Assembly (NCBI GenBank): GCA_900319195.1
Contig: ONNL01000208.1
Location: 1-5,204 of the forward strand
Direction: 5' to 3'
Length of the DNA stretch: 5,204 bases
From: an uncultured Ruminococcus sp.
GTDB taxonomy: Bacteria; Bacillota; Clostridia; Oscillospirales; Ruminococcaceae
The notes beneath the pieces were generated by a model. The model was not told the DNA's origin, made no database searches, and saw nothing but the letters and a program-made list of their open reading frames with translations. The translations under genes were made by a program, and so were the position numbers. How positions within the stretch are numbered: position 1 is the first letter of the stretch; each line of letters starts with the position of its first letter. Below, piece after piece: positions 5,104-5,204 of this stretch.

Positions 5104-5204
5104 GTGGATAATGTGCGGCTTGTTCATGCAGAAGCTCTGTTGGCATTTTTATCGAAGGAGAGTCTTTCGGGATAAAAGTTTTTACGTTAAGCATCTTTTG
5201 TGAA
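5104..5204 (+). ncRNA. Possible structured RNA or untranslated leader, running off the right edge
   Basis: The stretch after the promoter has no ribosome-binding site followed by a start codon. It contains a hairpin: TTTTATC (5147-5153) pairs with GATAAAA (5171-5177), and GAAGG (5154-5158) with CTTTC (5164-5168), leaving a 5-base loop and a GG bulge. A smaller hairpin (5128-5132 with 5136-5140) precedes it. The AAAAG at 5174-5178 can alternatively pair with CTTTT at 5194-5198, excluding the first hairpin. I do not recognise a known RNA family (not SRP RNA, tmRNA, RNase P or a T-box by motif). It may equally be the leader of a gene outside the window. Confidence 0.22.

Noticed and set aside
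5102..5203. 33-codon open frame beginning ATG TGG ATA ATG
   Set aside because: It has no Shine-Dalgarno sequence, its start coincides with the predicted transcript start, and the Arg/Phe/His-rich peptide matches nothing I know. It cannot be excluded as a leaderless small gene.

Overview
The window looks like chromosomal DNA of a Gram-positive, fibre-degrading gut or rumen bacterium of the Ruminococcus type (Ruminococcaceae/Oscillospiraceae). The evidence is a secreted leucine-rich-repeat protein ending in a type I dockerin, a secreted papain-family protease with the clostridial lectin-like domain and a Ruminococcus-style leucine-rich repeat (LRR) module, strong GGAGG ribosome-binding sites, and AT-rich promoters between genes of moderate GC. 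The species cannot be fixed from the sequence alone; the genus is an inference from protein architecture.

Layout. Positions 1-2460 (minus strand) are one long secreted cysteine protease gene. It enters from its ATG at 2460 and runs off the left edge with no stop, so its C-terminus is missing. Positions 2461-2761 form an AT-rich divergent promoter region. Positions 2762-3778 (plus) are pta, phosphate acetyltransferase, with its own promoter and a strong terminator at 3817-3854 that sits between convergent genes. Positions 3862-4800 (minus) encode a secreted LRR protein with a C-terminal dockerin. Positions 4958-5034 (plus) are a tRNA-Arg(CCT) gene with its own promoter and terminator. At 5069-5097 a further promoter-like sequence reads into the last 100 bases, which contain a good hairpin but no convincing gene.

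How the pieces relate. Each gene appears to be its own transcription unit, so no operon is visible. Two of the three protein genes act outside the cell. The dockerin protein is built to plug into a cohesin, as in a cellulosome or a related surface complex. The protease carries protein- and carbohydrate-binding style modules and then an array of 28-residue Cys/His repeats. Pta is a housekeeping fermentation enzyme (acetyl-CoA to acetyl phosphate) and has no obvious functional link to either neighbour. No acetate kinase gene accompanies it here.

The most noteworthy signals are the exactly periodic 84-bp repeat array in the protease, with a conserved His/Cys tetrad and only synonymous differences between its last two copies, and the possible small RNA at the right edge. 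I see no defence system, mobile element or CRISPR array.
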